Source of the DNA: Streptomyces sp. AM 4-1-1
Lineage (GTDB): Bacteria > Actinomycetota > Actinomycetes > Streptomycetales > Streptomycetaceae
Assembly (NCBI RefSeq): GCF_029167625.1
Contig: NZ_CP119145.1
Span: forward strand, 2,914,001-2,978,000
Reading direction: 5' to 3'
DNA length: 64,000 nt
Numbering within the stretch: the first letter of the stretch is position 1; each line of letters begins with the position of its first letter. The notes under the pieces are model-generated. The model had not been told where the DNA came from, made no database searches, and saw only the letters and a list, made by a program, of their open reading frames with translations. The position numbers were made by a program, and so were the translations under genes. Below are positions 30,032 to 40,680 of the stretch, piece by piece.

Positions 30032-31882
30032 TCAGCCGATCCTGGAGACGTCGCGCACGGCGCCCCGGTCGGCGCTCGTCGCCATCGCCGCGTACGCGCG
30101 CAGGGCCGCGGAGACCTTGCGCTCGCGGGCCTTCGGCGCGTACACACCGTTCAGCGCGGCGCGGCGGGTGGCCAGTTCGCCGTCGCCGACGAGGAGTTCG
30201 ATCGAGCGGTTCGGGATGTCGATCCTGATCCTGTCCCCGTCCTCGACGAGCGCGATCGCGCCGCCGGACGCCGCCTCCGGGGAGGCGTGGCCGATGGACA
30301 GACCCGAGGTGCCGCCGGAGAAGCGGCCGTCGGTGACCAGGGCGCAGCTCTTGCCGAGGCCGCGGCCCTTCAGGAACGACGTGGGGTACAGCATCTCCTG
30401 CATGCCGGGGCCGCCGCGCGGGCCCTCGTAACGGATGACGACGACGTCACCCTCCTTGATCTCCTTGCGGAGGATCTTGTCGACGGCCTCCTCCTGCGAT
30501 TCGCAGACGACCGCCGGGCCCTCGAAGGTCCAGATCGACTCGTCGACCCCGGCCGTCTTCACGACACAGCCGTCCTCGGCGAGGTTGCCCTTCAGGACCG
30601 CGAGGCCGCCGTCCTTGGAGTAGGCGTGCGCCAGGTCGCGGATGCAGCCGCCCTCCGCGTCCAGGTCGAGGGTGTCCCAGCGCTCGGACTGGGAGAAGGC
30701 GGTCGCGGAGCGGACGCAGCCGGGCGCCGCGTGCCACAGCTCGACGGCCTCCGGGGACGGCGAGCCGCCGCGCACGTCCCAGGTCTTCAGCCAGTCGGCG
30801 AGGGTGTCGGAGTGGACCGCGTGCACGTCCTCGTCGAGCAGGCCCGCGCGGTACAGCTCGCCGAGAAGGGCGGGGATGCCGCCCGCGCGGTGCACGTCCT
30901 CCATGTAGTACGTGCCGCCCGGGGCCACGTTGGGCGCGACCTTCGACAGGCAGGGGACGCGGCGCGAGACCTCGTTGATGTCGTCGAGGTCGTAGTCCAG
31001 CTCGGCCTCCTGCGCGGCGGCGAGCAGGTGCAGGATCGTGTTCGTCGAGCCGCCCATGGCGATGTCGAGGGCCATGGCGTTGTCGAAGGCGGCGCGGGTG
31101 CCGATGGCGCGCGGCAGGACCGTCTCGTCGCCCTGCCCGTAGTAGCGCTCGGTGATCTCGACGACCGTCCGGCCCGCGTTCTCGTACAGCGCCCTGCGGG
31201 CGGTGTGGGTGGCGAGGACCGAGCCGTTGCCGGGGAGGGAGAGTCCGAGGACCTCGGTCAGGCAGTTCATCGAGTTGGCGGTGAACATGCCGGAACAGCT
31301 GCCGCAGGTGGGGCAGGCGTTCTCCTCGATCCGGAGGATGTCCTCGTCGGAGACCGACTCGTCGACCGCGTCGCTGATCGCGTTGACCAGGTCGAGCTTG
31401 CGGACCGTACCGTCCACGAGGGTCGCCTTGCCGGCCTCCATCGGGCCGCCGGAGACGAAGACTGTCGGGATGTTGAGGCGCATCGCGGCCATCAGCATGC
31501 CGGGCGTGATCTTGTCGCAGTTGGAGATGCAGATCAGCGCGTCCGCGCAGTGGGCCTCGACCATGTACTCGACCGAGTCGGCGATCAGGTCGCGCGAGGG
31601 GAGGGAGTACAGCATCCCGCCGTGGCCCATCGCGATGCCGTCGTCGACCGCGATGGTGTTGAACTCGCGGGGCACGGCGCCCGCCGCCTTGATCGCTTCG
31701 GAGACGATCCGGCCGACCGGGGCGAGGTGGGTGTGGCCCGGGACGAACTCGGTGAAGGAGTTGGCGACCGCGATGATCGGCTTGCCGATGTCCTCGCTCG
31801 CTACGCCCGACGCACGCATAAGGGCGCGTGCGCCCGCCATGTTGCGTCCGTGGGTGACCGTGCGGGACCTCAGCTCGGGCAT
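30032..31882 (-). CDS. ilvD: Dihydroxy-acid dehydratase
   Basis: Fe-S enzyme of valine, isoleucine and leucine synthesis. 616 residues, full length. Cluster ligands are visible in [13 protein letters not shown] and [19 protein letters not shown]; other signatures are [40 protein letters not shown] and the C-terminal [20 protein letters not shown]. The ATG at 31882 has a GGAGC-type site. Single-gene unit, terminator downstream. Confidence 0.97.
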   Translation of the reverse strand: MPELRSRTVTHGRNMAGARALMRASGVASEDIGKPIIAVANSFTEFVPGHTHLAPVGRIVSEAIKAAGAVPREFNTIAVDDGIAMGHGGMLYSLPSRDLIADSVEYMVEAHCADALICISNCDKITPGMLMAAMRLNIPTVFVSGGPMEAGKATLVDGTVRKLDLVNAISDAVDESVSDEDILRIEENACPTCGSCSGMFTANSMNCLTEVLGLSLPGNGSVLATHTARRALYENAGRTVVEITERYYGQGDETVLPRAIGTRAAFDNAMALDIAMGGSTNTILHLLAAAQEAELDYDLDDINEVSRRVPCLSKVAPNVAPGGTYYMEDVHRAGGIPALLGELYRAGLLDEDVHAVHSDTLADWLKTWDVRGGSPSPEAVELWHAAPGCVRSATAFSQSERWDTLDLDAEGGCIRDLAHAYSKDGGLAVLKGNLAEDGCVVKTAGVDESIWTFEGPAVVCESQEEAVDKILRKEIKEGDVVVIRYEGPRGGPGMQEMLYPTSFLKGRGLGKSCALVTDGRFSGGTSGLSIGHASPEAASGGAIALVEDGDRIRIDIPNRSIELLVGDGELATRRAALNGVYAPKARERKVSAALRAYAAMATSADRGAVRDVSRIG

Positions 31883-32093
31883 CGTCGCTCGCTCCTTAGT
31901 GCGGGAAGGACTGTCTCCGGTGCTGTCTCCCGTGCTGTCCCGGGTGCGGAATCCTGGGCGGAATCCGGTACGGGACCGGGTGCGGGGAGACTGCCTCCGA
32001 GCGTACGCCTCGAATCCAAGATCTGGACACGGTGTCCGGATCGCGGGACGGACGGCGGGACGGGGGTGGGTGGATCGGGCGGGGTCACCCGGG

Positions 32094-32918
32094 TCATGGG
32101 CGGGGGCGTCGCGCCGGGGCGGACGTCAGATGGAGACGGGTGAAGGCGAGCGCTTCGGCGAGGTCGCTCTCGCGTTCCGCGGTGGACATCGCGCGGCGGG
32201 TGTTGACCTCGATGACGACATGGCCGTCGAAGCCGCTGCCGGCCAGCCGCCCCAGCAGCTCCGCGCAGGGCTGGTCGCCGCGGCCGGGCACCAGGTGCTC
32301 GTCCTTGTTGGAGCCCTTGCCGTCCGCGAGGTGGACGTGGGCGAGCCGGTCACCCATCCGGTCGACCATCGCCATGCCGTCGGTACGCGCGGTCGCGGTG
32401 TGCGAGAGGTCCACGGTGAAGTGGCGGTAGTCGTCGTGCGTGACGTCCCAGTCGGGGGCGTACGCAAGCATTTCGCGGTCCCGGTAGCGCCACGGGTACA
32501 TGTTCTCGACGGCGAACCGTACGTCGGTCTCGTCCGCCATCCGCCAGATCCCGGACACGAAGTCGCGGGCGTACTGCCGCTGCCAGCGGAACGGCGGATG
32601 GACGACGACGGTCGACGCGCCCAGCTTCTCGGCGGCGGCGCGGGCCCGCTGGAGCTTCACCCACGGGTCGGTGGACCAGACCCGCTGGGTGATCAGCAGG
32701 CAGGGGGCGTGGATGGCGAGGATCGGCACCTGGTGGTAGTCGGAGAGCCGTCGCAGGGCCTCGATGTCCTGGCTGACCGGGTCGGTCCAGACCATCACCT
32801 CGACGCCGTCGTAGCCCAGGCGCGCGGCGATCTCGAAGGCCGTCGCCGTCGACTCCGGGTACACGGAGGCCGTCGACAGGGCGACCTTCGCATCCGGAAC
32901 GCGCACGGGCTCTGCCAC
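32094..32918 (-). CDS. Sugar-phosphate isomerase/epimerase family (xylose-isomerase-like TIM barrel)
   Basis: 274-residue AP-endonuclease-2/xylose-isomerase-like barrel. Landmarks are [58 protein letters not shown] and [24 protein letters not shown], with the Glu/Asp/His metal ligands expected for the family. The GTG at 32918 gives the conserved N-terminus ([13 protein letters not shown]). The upstream frame is a continuation into a GC-rich repeat and is rejected. Substrate unknown. It shares a strand with ppx upstream. Confidence 0.85.
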   Translation of the reverse strand: MAEPVRVPDAKVALSTASVYPESTATAFEIAARLGYDGVEVMVWTDPVSQDIEALRRLSDYHQVPILAIHAPCLLITQRVWSTDPWVKLQRARAAAEKLGASTVVVHPPFRWQRQYARDFVSGIWRMADETDVRFAVENMYPWRYRDREMLAYAPDWDVTHDDYRHFTVDLSHTATARTDGMAMVDRMGDRLAHVHLADGKGSNKDEHLVPGRGDQPCAELLGRLAGSGFDGHVVIEVNTRRAMSTAERESDLAEALAFTRLHLTSAPARRPRP

Positions 32919-33245
32919 GCGAACAGGGTACGGGGCGGGGGTGCGCGGCGCGGAGGCCACGGCGGGAAAGTGAGAAGGGCCGTGGAGGCCGGGGGGCTGA
33001 TTCGGGAAGCGGGGGCTGATCCGGGGGGCTGATCCGGAGAGCGGGGGCTGATCCGGGACGCGGGGGCTGATCCGGAGAGCGGGGGCTGATCCGGAGAGCG
33101 GGGGCTGATCCGGAGAGCGGGGGCCACGGACGGTGAGCGGCCGGCGTCGGCGCGGGGGCTCGGTCGGTCCGGGGCCGTGGTCGGTGCGGGGCCGTGGTCG
33201 GTGCGGGGCGGGCCGCCTGACCCGCACGGGACGCCGGGGCCGTGA
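32919..33245. other. Repeat-rich spacer between ppx and the isomerase gene
   Basis: 327 bases without a gene. It contains the 19-bp minisatellite (32997-33123) and the first copy of a 34-bp duplication (33211-33244). Confidence 0.75.
32997..33123. repeat. Minisatellite, ~19-bp unit (CTGATCCGGAGAGCGGGGG)
   Basis: Seven units; the last five are exact 19-mers in period (starts 33029, 33048, 33067, 33086, 33105), with the two first ones shorter or diverged. Confidence 0.9.
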
Positions 33246-33288
33246 TCAGTGCAGGGCCGCCTGACCCGCACGGGACGCCGGGGCCGTG
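33211..33288. repeat. 34-bp direct duplication spanning the ppx stop
   Basis: 33211-33244 and 33255-33288 are identical for 34 bases (start GGCCGCCTGACCCGCACGGG). The second copy encodes the last residues of Ppx. Confidence 0.9.
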
Positions 33289-34250
33289 TCCGGCGGGGGC
33301 GTTCCCTCGACGCGGGCGGCTCCGGGCGGCAGATGGTCCAGGCGGCGGAGGATGACGCCCTCGCGCAGCGCCCACGGACAGATCTCCAGCTCGTCCACGC
33401 CGAAGAGGTCCATCGCGCCCTCGGCGACCAGCGCCCCGGCGAGCAGCTGGGCGGCGCGTCCCTCGGTCACGCCGGGGAGGCCGCCGCGCTCGGCGACGGT
33501 CATCGACGTCAGCCTCGGCACCCACTCCTCCAGGGCCTTGCGGCTCAGTGAGCGCTGCACGTACAGGCCCTCGGTGGAGCGGGCGGCGCCCGCGATCCTG
33601 GCCAGTTGCTTGAAGGTCTTCGAGGTGGCGACCACGTGGTCGGGGCTGCCGAGGCGGGAGAAGTCGCCGACGGTACGGGCGATGCTCGTACGGACATGTC
33701 GGCGCAGCGCCTTCACCTCCGCCGGGTCCGGCGGGTCGCCCGGCAGCCAGCCCGCGGTGAGCCGTCCGGCGCCGAGCGGCAGGGACACCGCGGCGTCGGG
33801 CTCCTCGTCCAGTCCGTACGCGATCTCCAGCGAACCGCCGCCGATGTCCAGGACCAGCAGCTTCCCCGCCGACCAGCCGAACCAGCGGCGGGCGGCCAGG
33901 AAGGTCAGCCGGGCCTCCTCCTCGCCGCTGAGGACGGCGAGGTCGATGCCCGTCTCGGTGCGTACCCGGGTCAGCACCTCATCGGCGTTGCTCGCCTCCC
34001 GTACCGCTGAGGTGGCGAACGGCAGGACGTCCTCGCAGCCCTTGTCCTCGGCGGCCTGGAGCGCTTCGGCGATGGTCGACACCAGTCGGTCGATGCCGAC
34101 GGCGCCGATCGCGCCGTCCGCGTCGAGGAGTTCGGCCAGCCGCAGCTCCGCCTTGTGGGAGTGGGCGGGCAGGGGGCGGGCACCGGGGTGCGCGTCCACC
34201 ACCAGCAGGTGCACCGTGTTCGAACCGACGTCGAGGACTCCGAGTCTCAT
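33246..34250 (-). CDS. ppx: Ppx/GppA-family exopolyphosphatase-like protein
   Basis: Hydrolyses polyphosphate ends or pppGpp, by family. 334 residues with the ASKHA phosphate motifs: [18 protein letters not shown] (P-loop 1), [28 protein letters not shown] (phosphate 2) and a C-terminal [13 protein letters not shown]. Short type: the C-terminal HD domain of long Ppx/GppA is missing, as is usual in actinobacteria. The last ~14 residues ([14 protein letters not shown]) are encoded inside a 34-bp duplicated sequence, so the C-terminus is probably recently altered and unimportant. Confidence 0.9.
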   Translation of the reverse strand: MRLGVLDVGSNTVHLLVVDAHPGARPLPAHSHKAELRLAELLDADGAIGAVGIDRLVSTIAEALQAAEDKGCEDVLPFATSAVREASNADEVLTRVRTETGIDLAVLSGEEEARLTFLAARRWFGWSAGKLLVLDIGGGSLEIAYGLDEEPDAAVSLPLGAGRLTAGWLPGDPPDPAEVKALRRHVRTSIARTVGDFSRLGSPDHVVATSKTFKQLARIAGAARSTEGLYVQRSLSRKALEEWVPRLTSMTVAERGGLPGVTEGRAAQLLAGALVAEGAMDLFGVDELEICPWALREGVILRRLDHLPPGAARVEGTPPPDTAPASRAGQAALH

Positions 34251-34289
34251 ACCGGAACGCTACTGCGACCACGGACATACTCTTGGCCT

Positions 34290-35240
34290 GTGCCAAAGAC
34301 GAAAAAGGCGAAGCCGGGCAAAGCCACGAACAATGCGAAGAACTCGAAGGCCATGAACGTGACGAAGGACGCGGGGAACGCGGAGAACGCGAAGACGCAG
34401 CGGTCCGGGCGGGGCACGCACAGGTCCGGGTCGGACGGATCGGTCGGTGGGGCGGTCGTGCCGGGCGGGCCGGGCGGGCCGGGCGGTGCCGACGAGGTGG
34501 GGCTGGACTTCGCGCGGGCCTGGGTGGAGTTCCCGGACCCGGCCGACGACGAGCAGGTGTTCCGCTGCGACCTGACCTGGCTGACCTCCCGGTGGACCTG
34601 TGTCTTCGGCAGCGGCTGCCAGGGCATCGAGGCGGGGCGCGCGGACGACGGCTGCTGCACGCTCGGGGCGCACTTCTCGGACGAGGACGACGAGAAGCGG
34701 GTGGCGGAGCACGTGGCCCGGCTGACACCGGAACTGTGGCAGTTCCACGATGTCGGTACGGGGTCGGGCTGGGCCGAGGTCGACGACGACGGCGACCGCA
34801 AGACGCGCCGCTGGCAGGGTTCGTGCGTCTTCCAGAACCGGCCCGGGTTCGCGGCGGGCGCGGGCTGCTCGCTGCACATCCTGGCGCTGCGCGAGGGCAA
34901 GGAGCCGCTGGAGACGAAGCCGGACGTCTGCTGGCAGCTGCCGGTCCGCCGTACGTACGACTGGATCGACCGGCCCGACGACACCCGGGTGCTCCAGGTG
35001 TCGATCGGTGAGTACGACCGCAGGGGCTGGGGCGCGGGCGGACACGATCTCCACTGGTGGTGCACGTCGGCGACGTCCGCGCACGGGGCCGGGGAGCCGG
35101 TCTACGTGACGTACCGGCCCGAGCTGACGGAGCTGATGGGCTCGCCGGCGTACGACCGGCTGGTCGAGCTGTGCGAGGAGCGGCTGTCGTCGCTGCTGCC
35201 GATGGCACCGCACCCGGCCGATCCGGTACGAGGGGCCTGA
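34290..35240 (+). CDS. Cysteine-rich conserved hypothetical protein
   Basis: 316 residues from a GTG at 34290. Residues 1-~65 are a Lys/Asn/Gly-rich low-complexity lead. The body has a cluster of Cys, [37 protein letters not shown], reminiscent of YkgJ/DUF3109-type iron- or zinc-chelating proteins, followed by [18 protein letters not shown] and [40 protein letters not shown]. Function unknown; a metal-binding role is inference. It is divergent from ppx, and the next stretch is a large repeat block. Confidence 0.7.
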   Translation: MPKTKKAKPGKATNNAKNSKAMNVTKDAGNAENAKTQRSGRGTHRSGSDGSVGGAVVPGGPGGPGGADEVGLDFARAWVEFPDPADDEQVFRCDLTWLTSRWTCVFGSGCQGIEAGRADDGCCTLGAHFSDEDDEKRVAEHVARLTPELWQFHDVGTGSGWAEVDDDGDRKTRRWQGSCVFQNRPGFAAGAGCSLHILALREGKEPLETKPDVCWQLPVRRTYDWIDRPDDTRVLQVSIGEYDRRGWGAGGHDLHWWCTSATSAHGAGEPVYVTYRPELTELMGSPAYDRLVELCEERLSSLLPMAPHPADPVRGA

Positions 35241-35692
35241 GGTCCGGCGCGGGGCGCCGGGGCTCGGTTCGGGGTGCGGGGGTTGCGGGGCGTCCGGCCG
35301 GTTGCCTGAGGTCCGGCGCGGGGACGCCCCGGTGCTTGAGGTCGGGGTGCGGGGCCAGTGCGGGGGTGCCGGGGTGCGGGGCGTCCGGCGGGTGCCTGAG
35401 GTCCGGCGCGGGGTGCCCCCGCACTTGAGGTCCGGGCGCGGGGGCCGGTGCGGAGCGCTGGAACGCGGGGGCGTCCGGCAGGGTGCCTGAGGTCCGGCGC
35501 GGGGACGCCCCGATGCTTGAGGTCCGGGTGCGGGGACGCCCCCGTGCCTGAGGTCCCGGTGCGGGGACGCCCCCGTGCCTGAGGTCCCGGTGCGGGGACG
35601 CCCCCGTGCCTGAGGTCCCGGTGCGGGGACGCCCCGATGCTTGAAGTCCGGACTCGGGGACGCCCCCGTGCCTGAGGTCCCGGTGCGGGGAC
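35239..35692. repeat. Large GC-rich minisatellite block, ~31-bp core unit
   Basis: About twelve degenerate units starting CTGAGGTCC and continuing GGTGCGGGGACGCCCCCGTG. Two consecutive units at 35548-35578 and 35579-35609 are identical 31-mers; others vary in length by insertion. It fills nearly the whole 500-base space between the Cys-rich gene and the BACON protein gene (35241-35739). All long frames here on both strands encode repeated, family-less peptide and are rejected as genes. Confidence 0.9.
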
Positions 35693-35739
35693 TGTCGGAC
35701 CAGGGCTTTCCCGGGGCGTGTCGGGCTCGTGGGGGTCGG

Positions 35740-37626
35740 TCAGCGGCGTCGGTGGCGGCCTCCGGCCGGTTGTTCCCGGGGGGCCGGATTCGCCGTGGGT
35801 GTGCCGGGGTCCGCGGTCGGGGTCGGAGTCGGAGTCGTGGGGTCGGGGGGCGTGGGGCCGGTCGGGTCCGGGTCCGTGGAGCCGCCCGGTTCCGGGGGCG
35901 TCGTGGGGTGGCCGGGCGGGTCGGACGGTCCGGTGGACGGCCGTGGCCCGGGGTCGGACGGGGACGGGCCGGCCGAGCCGGGCGGGTCCTCGGGTTCGCC
36001 GGGCGCCGACGGGTCCACGATGACGCCGCGCCCGTGGATCGCCACCACCGCACCGGACGGGCCGATCCCGACCCGGGCGCTCCACGGTCCCCTCGGTTCG
36101 TGCCGGTGGTCCACCGTCACCCCGATCCGGACGCTCTCCCCGATCGCGAGGGTGCCCGAGGAACGGCTGAGCCGCAGCCATGGCGCGTCCGCCCATGCCG
36201 ACCAGAGGACGGGAGCGCTCCCGTACGCGGTGAGGACGATCGTCGTACGGTCCCGGGACGACCGGGCCACCACCGTGAGTCCGTCCGCGCCCTGCGGGGG
36301 CGCGCCCGCGCTGATCACCTCGGCCGAGATGTCGGAGGCCGAGGCCGGGCCGGTGAGGCCGTCGTCGTGGTCCCGGCCGGGGCCGCCGCCGTTTCCGTCA
36401 CGCCCGTGCGGGCCGCCGTCGGTCTCCGGGGTGCCGACGCGTTCGGTGGCGACGACCGAGGAGCCGCCATGGCCCTCGCCCGTCACCGGTGCGCCACGGT
36501 AGGCCGCCCACAGCGCGATCACGGGGGCGGCGACGACCGTCGCGACCACCGTCGTCGTCACGACCCGGGTGCGCACCCGGGTCCGGCGGGCCGCGTGGTC
36601 CCTGGCGGCCAGCGGAAAGCCGGTGCGGGCGAAACGGGGGGTGGCGGAACGGTTCCGCAGGGCGTGCGCCATCGCCACGTACGCCGAGGGGCGGGGCGCC
36701 TCGACGAGCGGCAGGCTGGCGGCCGGACCTGCCGGGGTCCCCGGCCAGGGGCCCGCGGCGCCCGCCCGTTCGGCGGCGCGGCGGCAGTGGGGGCAGTCGT
36801 CGACGTGCCGGACGAGTTCGCGGCGCAGGGCCGCGGAGAGCAGCATGCGGTGGCCGCCCGCGAGAAGGGCGACGGTGGGGCAGGCGCCGCTCTCGACCAC
36901 GGCCAGGGCGGCCCGGGTGCGCTCGACCTCGCACGCGGCGGCGGCCAGGAGTTCCCTGGCGGCGGGGGGTTCGAGGCCGAGGACGGCGGCGACGGAGTGC
37001 GGAGGGAGGCCGTGGCGCACGGCGAGTTCGAGTGCTTCGCGCTGTTCGGGGGTGGTGCCGGCCGCTTCGGGCCAGGCCAGCCGGGCCAGTTCGCGACGGC
37101 GCGCCTCGGTGGCGGGGGCGGTGCTGGGACCGGTGCCGGTGCCGGGGCTGGTTACGGGGCCGTGGCCGGGGCTCGTGGCGGGCGGGTGTGGGGACCCGGG
37201 GGCTCGTACGAGGGCCGCCGCCGTCTCCGGGCCGTCCACGGTCGCGGCAGGGGGCGTACGGCCTCCGGTGCGCGCGCCCCCGGGCGTACGGCGGTTCGGC
37301 CGGTGGCCGTGCGGGGGGTGACCGGGTCTGCGCTCGGTGAGCGTCCGCAGACAGGTCCAGCGCGCCAGCGCGTACAGCCAGGCTTTACGTTCCTGCTCGT
37401 CGGCCGGACATCGGCCGCTCTGTCGCTGAGCGACGGCGAGGACGGCGCCGAGCGCGTCGGTGGCCGTCTCGTGGTCGCAGAGCACCGAGAGGCAGTAGGT
37501 GAACAGGCCGTCGAGATAGGGCTCGTAACGGGTGGGTGGTCGCTTCACCGACGAGAGGGGTGCGCGGTCGTGCGTCCGGTGTGTGCCGGTGTTCTGCCGG
37601 GGGGTCTCCAGTCTGCTGCTCGTCAC
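35740..37626 (-). CDS. Transmembrane protein: sigma-like N-domain, zinc finger, one TM, BACON-like ectodomain
   Basis: About 628 residues. Residues ~30-105 read like a decayed sigma-70 region 2 (YEPYLDGLFTYCLSVLCDHETATDAL and WLYALARWTCLRTL). After a Pro/Gly linker, residues ~165-230 look like region 4 (ALELAVRHGLPPHSVAAVLGLEPPAARELL). Next is HVDDCPHCRRAAE, the HxxxCxxC zinc anti-sigma (ZAS) motif. One membrane segment follows at ~residues 335-355 (VVTTTVVATVVAAPVIALWAAY), then an extracellular BACON-like beta domain (WADAPWLRLSRSSGTLAIGESVRIGVTVD) and a Pro/Thr tail. The start is a GTG at 37626; an ATG at 37677 is also possible. It looks like a cell-surface sensor built from sigma and anti-sigma parts. 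Confidence 0.7.
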   Translation of the reverse strand: MTSSRLETPRQNTGTHRTHDRAPLSSVKRPPTRYEPYLDGLFTYCLSVLCDHETATDALGAVLAVAQRQSGRCPADEQERKAWLYALARWTCLRTLTERRPGHPPHGHRPNRRTPGGARTGGRTPPAATVDGPETAAALVRAPGSPHPPATSPGHGPVTSPGTGTGPSTAPATEARRRELARLAWPEAAGTTPEQREALELAVRHGLPPHSVAAVLGLEPPAARELLAAAACEVERTRAALAVVESGACPTVALLAGGHRMLLSAALRRELVRHVDDCPHCRRAAERAGAAGPWPGTPAGPAASLPLVEAPRPSAYVAMAHALRNRSATPRFARTGFPLAARDHAARRTRVRTRVVTTTVVATVVAAPVIALWAAYRGAPVTGEGHGGSSVVATERVGTPETDGGPHGRDGNGGGPGRDHDDGLTGPASASDISAEVISAGAPPQGADGLTVVARSSRDRTTIVLTAYGSAPVLWSAWADAPWLRLSRSSGTLAIGESVRIGVTVDHRHEPRGPWSARVGIGPSGAVVAIHGRGVIVDPSAPGEPEDPPGSAGPSPSDPGPRPSTGPSDPPGHPTTPPEPGGSTDPDPTGPTPPDPTTPTPTPTADPGTPTANPAPREQPAGGRHRRR

Positions 37627-37943
37627 CTCGCGACCGTAGGCAGAACGCAGCACACGTTTGGCGGGCCTTCGCCGCATTCAACCCTTACGGGTGAACGTAT
37701 CGCTCGAAAGGGGACAGAGAATCCCCGGTTCGGCCGTAGGCTCGTTCGGCCGAGCAGCGGCACGGCCACATGGTGGCGGGCCACGCGGCCACCTGGCCAC
37801 CCGGAGGCACAGCGGCACAGCGGTACGGAGGTACGGCGGCACCGGCCGGTCCGCTCGCCGCCCTACCGGCCGCCCCCGCCCTCCCGGCCGCTCCCCGCCG
37901 GACGCCGGGCCGGTCTGTCAGTGGGGACCTATACGGTGGCGCC

Positions 37944-39356
37944 ATGGCTGCCCGTACCAAATCCGCGAAGGACCGACCGTCCTACCGCTGCACCGAGTGC
38001 GGCTGGACGACCGCCAAATGGCTCGGCCGCTGCTTCGAGTGCCAGGCGTGGGGGACGGTCGAGGAGTTCGGCGGCGCCCCCGCCGTGCGGACGACGGCGG
38101 CCGGCCGGGTCAGTTCCGCCGCCGTGCCGATCGGCCAGGTCGACAGCCGTACGGCCACCGCGCGCTCGACCGGGGTCGCCGAGCTGGACCGAGTCCTCGG
38201 CGGCGGGCTCGTGCCCGGCGCCGTGGTGCTGCTGGCCGGCGAGCCCGGTGTCGGCAAGTCGACACTGCTCCTGGACGTGGCCGCCAAGGCGGCGAGCGAG
38301 GACCACCGCACCCTCTACGTCACCGCCGAGGAGTCCGCGAGCCAGGTCCGGCTGCGGGCCGACCGCATCCACGCCCTGAACGACCACCTCTATCTGGCCG
38401 CCGAGACCGATCTCTCCGCGGTCCTCGGCCATCTGGACGCCGTCAAGCCCTCCCTGCTCGTCCTCGACTCCGTACAGACCGTCGCCTCCCCCGAGATCGA
38501 CGGCGCGCCCGGCGGCATGGCGCAGGTCCGCGAGGTGGCCGGGGCGCTCATCCGGGCGTCCAAGGAGCGCGGCATGTCGACCCTGCTGGTCGGCCATGTC
38601 ACCAAGGACGGCGCCATCGCGGGGCCCCGGCTGCTGGAACACCTCGTGGACGTGGTGCTGTCGTTCGAGGGTGACCGCCATGCCCGTCTGCGGCTCGTGC
38701 GGGGCGTGAAGAACCGTTACGGGGCAACCGACGAGGTCGGCTGCTTCGAGCTGCACGACGAGGGCATCACCGGGCTCACTGATCCGTCCGGGCTCTTCCT
38801 CACCCGGCGTGACGAGCCCGTGCCCGGCACCTGTCTGACCGTCACGCTGGAGGGGCGACGGCCGCTCGTCGCCGAGGTGCAGGCGCTGACCGTCGATTCG
38901 CAGATCCCCTCGCCCCGGCGGACCACCTCCGGGCTGGAGACGTCACGGGTCTCGATGATGCTCGCGGTTCTGGAGCAGCGTGGCCGGATCAGTTCACTCG
39001 GCAAGCGGGACATCTACAGCGCGACGGTCGGCGGGGTGAAGCTCTCCGAGCCCGCCGCGGACCTCGCCATCGCGTTGGCGCTGGCCAGCGCGGCGATCGA
39101 CACCCCGCTCCCGAAGAACCTGGTCGCGATCGGCGAGGTGGGGCTCGCCGGGGAGGTCCGGCGGGTCACCGGGGTCCAGCGGAGATTGGCCGAAGCGCAC
39201 CGGCTGGGGTTCACCCACGCCCTCGTTCCGAGCGACCCGGGGAAGGTCCCGGCCGGTATGAAAGTCACAGAAGTCGCCGACATGGGTGATGCACTGAGAA
39301 TGCTTCCGCGCCGGGCTCGGACGGAGCCCCCGCGGGAGGAGAGCGCACGCCGGTAG
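37944..39356 (+). CDS. radA: DNA repair protein RadA
   Basis: RecA-related helicase-like ATPase that drives branch migration in recombination. 470 residues from the ATG at 37944. Zinc finger [18 protein letters not shown] (C4), Walker [12 protein letters not shown], Walker B LLVLDSVQ, the RadA-specific motif [11 protein letters not shown] (KNRFG type), and the C-terminal Lon-protease-like domain ([31 protein letters not shown]). The longer frame upstream is low-complexity. It lies 80 bases before disA in the same orientation, the conserved pairing in actinobacteria and Bacillus. Confidence 0.96.
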   Translation: MAARTKSAKDRPSYRCTECGWTTAKWLGRCFECQAWGTVEEFGGAPAVRTTAAGRVSSAAVPIGQVDSRTATARSTGVAELDRVLGGGLVPGAVVLLAGEPGVGKSTLLLDVAAKAASEDHRTLYVTAEESASQVRLRADRIHALNDHLYLAAETDLSAVLGHLDAVKPSLLVLDSVQTVASPEIDGAPGGMAQVREVAGALIRASKERGMSTLLVGHVTKDGAIAGPRLLEHLVDVVLSFEGDRHARLRLVRGVKNRYGATDEVGCFELHDEGITGLTDPSGLFLTRRDEPVPGTCLTVTLEGRRPLVAEVQALTVDSQIPSPRRTTSGLETSRVSMMLAVLEQRGRISSLGKRDIYSATVGGVKLSEPAADLAIALALASAAIDTPLPKNLVAIGEVGLAGEVRRVTGVQRRLAEAHRLGFTHALVPSDPGKVPAGMKVTEVADMGDALRMLPRRARTEPPREESARR

Positions 39357-39436
39357 ACTTTGCCCTGGTCTCGCCCGCCCGTACGAACGGTATGAAAGAC
39401 GCAAGGGCACCGCAAACCTGTGACCGGAGGAGTGCA

Positions 39437-40561
39437 GTGGCAGCCAACGACCGGGCAGCATCGCCCGGAAAGTCCGGCCAAGGCACCGGTAACGAAGCGC
39501 TGATCCGCGCCTCGTTGAGCGCGGTCGCGCCCGGAATGGCCCTGCGGGACGGCCTGGAGCGCATTCTCCGCGGCAACACCGGAGGACTGATCGTCCTCGG
39601 TATGGACAGGACCGTCGAGTCGATGTGCACGGGTGGTTTCGTGCTGGACGTCGAGTTCACCGCGACCCGGCTGCGCGAGCTGTGCAAGCTCGACGGCGCG
39701 CTGATCCTCGACAAAGACATGACCAAGATCCTGCGGGCCGGGGTGCAGCTGGTCCCGGACGCGTCCATCCCCACCGAGGAGACCGGCACCCGGCACCGCA
39801 CCGCGGACCGGGTCTCCAAGCAGTGCAACTTCCCGGTCGTCTCGGTCTCCCAGTCGATGCGCCTCATCGCGCTGTACGTGAACGGGGAGCGCCGGGTCCT
39901 GGAGGAGTCCGCCGCGATCCTCTCGCGCGCCAATCAGGCGCTCGCCACCCTGGAGCGGTACAAGCTCCGGCTGGACGAGGTGGCGGGCACGCTCTCCGCG
40001 CTGGAGATCGAGGACCTGGTGACCGTCCGGGACGTGACGGCCGTCGCGCAGCGCCTGGAGATGGTCCGCCGCATCGCGACCGAGATCGCCGAGTACGTGG
40101 TGGAGCTGGGCACCGACGGCCGCCTCCTCTCGCTCCAGCTGGACGAGTTGATCGCGGGCGTCGAGCCGGAGCGCGAGCTGGTGGTGCGTGACTACGTGCC
40201 GGAGCCGACCGCGAAGCGGTCCCGTACGGTCGCCGAGGCGCTGACCGAACTGGACGCGCTCTCCCACACCGAACTGCTCGAACTCGCCGTGGTGGCACGT
40301 GCGCTGGGCTACAGCGGCTCTCCGGAGACGCTGGACTCGGCGGTCTCGCCGCGCGGTTTCCGGCTGCTGGCGAAGGTGCCCCGGCTGCCCGGGGCGATCA
40401 TCGAGCGACTGGTGGAGCACTTCGGCGGTCTCCAGAAGCTGCTCGCCGCGAGCGTCGACGACCTCCAGGCGGTGGACGGGGTCGGCGAGGCGCGGGCGCG
40501 GAGCGTGCGCGAGGGGCTGTCGCGACTGGCCGAGTCGTCGATCCTTGAGCGGTACGTGTAG
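39437..40561 (+). CDS. disA: DNA integrity scanning protein, diadenylate cyclase
   Basis: Makes cyclic di-AMP from two ATP and scans DNA for branches. 374 residues from a GTG with GGAGG 6 bases upstream; an earlier in-frame start at 39392 lies within untranslated sequence. The DAC domain has the catalytic DGALILD and [11 protein letters not shown] (RHR) motifs; a central helical linker and a C-terminal helix-hairpin-helix ([30 protein letters not shown]) follow. The product is the main c-di-AMP source in Streptomyces and controls osmotic balance and cell-wall hydrolase riboswitches. Confidence 0.97.
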   Translation: MAANDRAASPGKSGQGTGNEALIRASLSAVAPGMALRDGLERILRGNTGGLIVLGMDRTVESMCTGGFVLDVEFTATRLRELCKLDGALILDKDMTKILRAGVQLVPDASIPTEETGTRHRTADRVSKQCNFPVVSVSQSMRLIALYVNGERRVLEESAAILSRANQALATLERYKLRLDEVAGTLSALEIEDLVTVRDVTAVAQRLEMVRRIATEIAEYVVELGTDGRLLSLQLDELIAGVEPERELVVRDYVPEPTAKRSRTVAEALTELDALSHTELLELAVVARALGYSGSPETLDSAVSPRGFRLLAKVPRLPGAIIERLVEHFGGLQKLLAASVDDLQAVDGVGEARARSVREGLSRLAESSILERYV

Positions 40562-40622
40562 CGGTCGTCGCGCGGTGGCACGTGGCACGTGGAAGTACGG
40601 GGAGGTACGAGACGTACGCGCA

Positions 40623-40660
40623 CGAGGGAGGGGGCCCGGAATTCCGGGCCCCCTCCCTCG
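40623..40660. terminator. Terminator, perfect 38-bp palindrome
   Basis: Two 19-base arms without loop around a central GGAATTCC, between the convergent disA and the next minus-strand gene; bidirectional. Confidence 0.85.
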
Positions 40661-40680
40661 TACCCCTCGTACCGCGGCCG

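Noticed and set aside
29942-32143. A 733-codon frame antisense to ilvD.
   Set aside because: Antisense shadow of a strongly conserved gene with no ribosome site and no family resemblance.
35239-35692. Possible CRISPR array.
   Set aside because: The repeats are contiguous or nearly so and lack unique spacers of constant length; no cas genes are near.
35641-38379. A 912-codon plus-strand frame through the minisatellite, the BACON-protein antisense and radA.
   Set aside because: It is composed of repeats and antisense sequence, and overlaps two real genes.
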